Below are positions 63,560-64,000 of a stretch of DNA of 64,000 nt, piece after piece. Origin of the DNA: Halioglobus sp. (lineage in GTDB: Bacteria > Pseudomonadota > Gammaproteobacteria > Pseudomonadales > Halieaceae). The stretch is taken from assembly GCA_002699145.1 (NCBI GenBank), contig PABK01000026.1, positions 124,001-188,000 on the forward strand. The letters run 5' to 3'. A program made the translations under genes and the position numbers. Each line of letters starts with the position of its first letter. Positions within the stretch are counted from its first letter, which is position 1. The notes below the pieces were generated by a model that was not told where the DNA came from, did not search any database, and was given only the letters and a program-made list of their open reading frames with translations.

Positions 63560-64000
63560 ATGTCTAACGAAGCAAGCGTACCCCAGGGCAACACCGGTGA
63601 TATCCTCAACTGGCCCATGCTGAAACTGGCTTACCGCACCGATGCGGAGAAGATCGCGGCGCTGCTGCCGCCGGGCATCGAACCGGGCGCGGAGCCGATC
63701 GTGCGCCTGACCATCTACAACTTCCCGGTGCCGGACGAGCCCGAGTACGGCGTCGTTACCGCCGTGGACGCCAACTTCAACGGCGTGGCCGGCGAGTACA
63801 CGCTGGGTTACGGCATCGACCAGGAGTCGGCGATCTTCGTCAGCCAGGAGACCAACGGCCAGCCCAAGTACCCCTGCATCACCGAGTACTTCCGCCTTGG
63901 GCCGAGCGTCACCGCGCGCTGCACGCACCACGGCTACACCTTCGTCGAGTACAAGGGCATGTCCACCGGGCCCGTGGACCCGGGCCCGGAGTTCGAGCAG
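63560..64000 (+). CDS. Acetoacetate decarboxylase-like protein (3' end outside window)
   Basis: 147 codons are open from the ATG at 63560 to the last base, without a stop. The protein starts MSNEASVPQGNTGDILNWPM and contains IEPGAEPIVRLTIYNFPVP, a YGVV segment and QETNGQPKYPCITEY, the strand order and GxPK motif of the ADC family (PF06314). That family makes beta-keto-acid decarboxylases and related lipocalin-like enzymes. It follows the SDR after 175 bases with the palindromic element between them, so it may have its own promoter. The catalytic Lys region is partly beyond the window. Confidence 0.75.
   Translation, partial: MSNEASVPQGNTGDILNWPMLKLAYRTDAEKIAALLPPGIEPGAEPIVRLTIYNFPVPDEPEYGVVTAVDANFNGVAGEYTLGYGIDQESAIFVSQETNGQPKYPCITEYFRLGPSVTARCTHHGYTFVEYKGMSTGPVDPGPEFEQ

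Overview
This 64-kb window is chromosomal DNA of a high-GC Gram-negative bacterium. The gene set (TonB-system TPR protein, GlpQ-like phosphodiesterase, DUF4136/DUF481/DUF3604 proteins, many lipoproteins, CIO-type bd oxidase, an aa3-type oxidase operon, several acyl-CoA and oxygenase catabolic genes) suits a marine gammaproteobacterium, probably Halieaceae or a relative. That placement is inferred from gene content only. No rRNA, tRNA, CRISPR array, phage or insertion sequence was seen. Genes are dense, and many neighbours overlap by 1-11 bases.

Layout. 1-6.7 kb: end of a TonB-associated TPR gene, a cold-shock gene, a pyk-glk glycolytic pair, a periplasmic solute-binding protein with a glycerophosphodiesterase, and a VOC protein. 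6.7-13 kb: coniferyl aldehyde dehydrogenase with a perfect palindrome at its promoter, then an NTF2-like/ubiX pair, a HIT protein, a hydroxyacid dehydrogenase, a DUF4136 lipoprotein and a LysR regulator. 13-19.5 kb: an AraC regulator divergent from a five-gene operon (acylating aldehyde dehydrogenase, acyl-CoA dehydrogenase, enoyl-CoA hydratase, 3-hydroxyisobutyryl-CoA hydrolase, 3-hydroxyisobutyrate dehydrogenase) that reads as valine/isobutyrate catabolism. 19.6-23.6 kb: cyanide-insensitive bd oxidase, another enoyl-CoA hydratase and small proteins.

23.6-31.6 kb, minus strand: an exosortase H pair lies downstream of a GldA/GldFG/DUF4340-type ABC exporter; next to these are a TauE/SafE permease and glutathione reductase. 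31.7-43.8 kb: DUF481 outer-membrane protein, zinc-ribbon protein, AlgP-like basic protein, DUF3604 lipoprotein with an alkylsulfatase-like hydrolase, a subtilase/MltF operon and an arylsulfatase. 43.9-50.1 kb: a cytochrome c oxidase operon with a diheme subunit II, two subunit III-type proteins, subunit IV and a Sco factor.

50.5-58.2 kb: quinone oxidoreductase, two phytanoyl-CoA-dioxygenase-type genes (one with an in-frame amber codon), a radical SAM protein and a large HzsA-related diheme lipoprotein. 58.2-64 kb: a catabolic cluster (AMACR-type CoA enzyme, TetR regulator, amidohydrolase, Rieske oxygenase, SDR, acetoacetate-decarboxylase-like protein running off the end) with a shared divergent promoter and operator.

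The most interesting items are the exosortase H/Gld-type locus, the valine operon with an EutE/AdhE-type acylating dehydrogenase in the MmsA position, the HzsA-like cytochrome, the amber-interrupted dioxygenase, and the TetR-controlled Rieske/amidohydrolase cluster.
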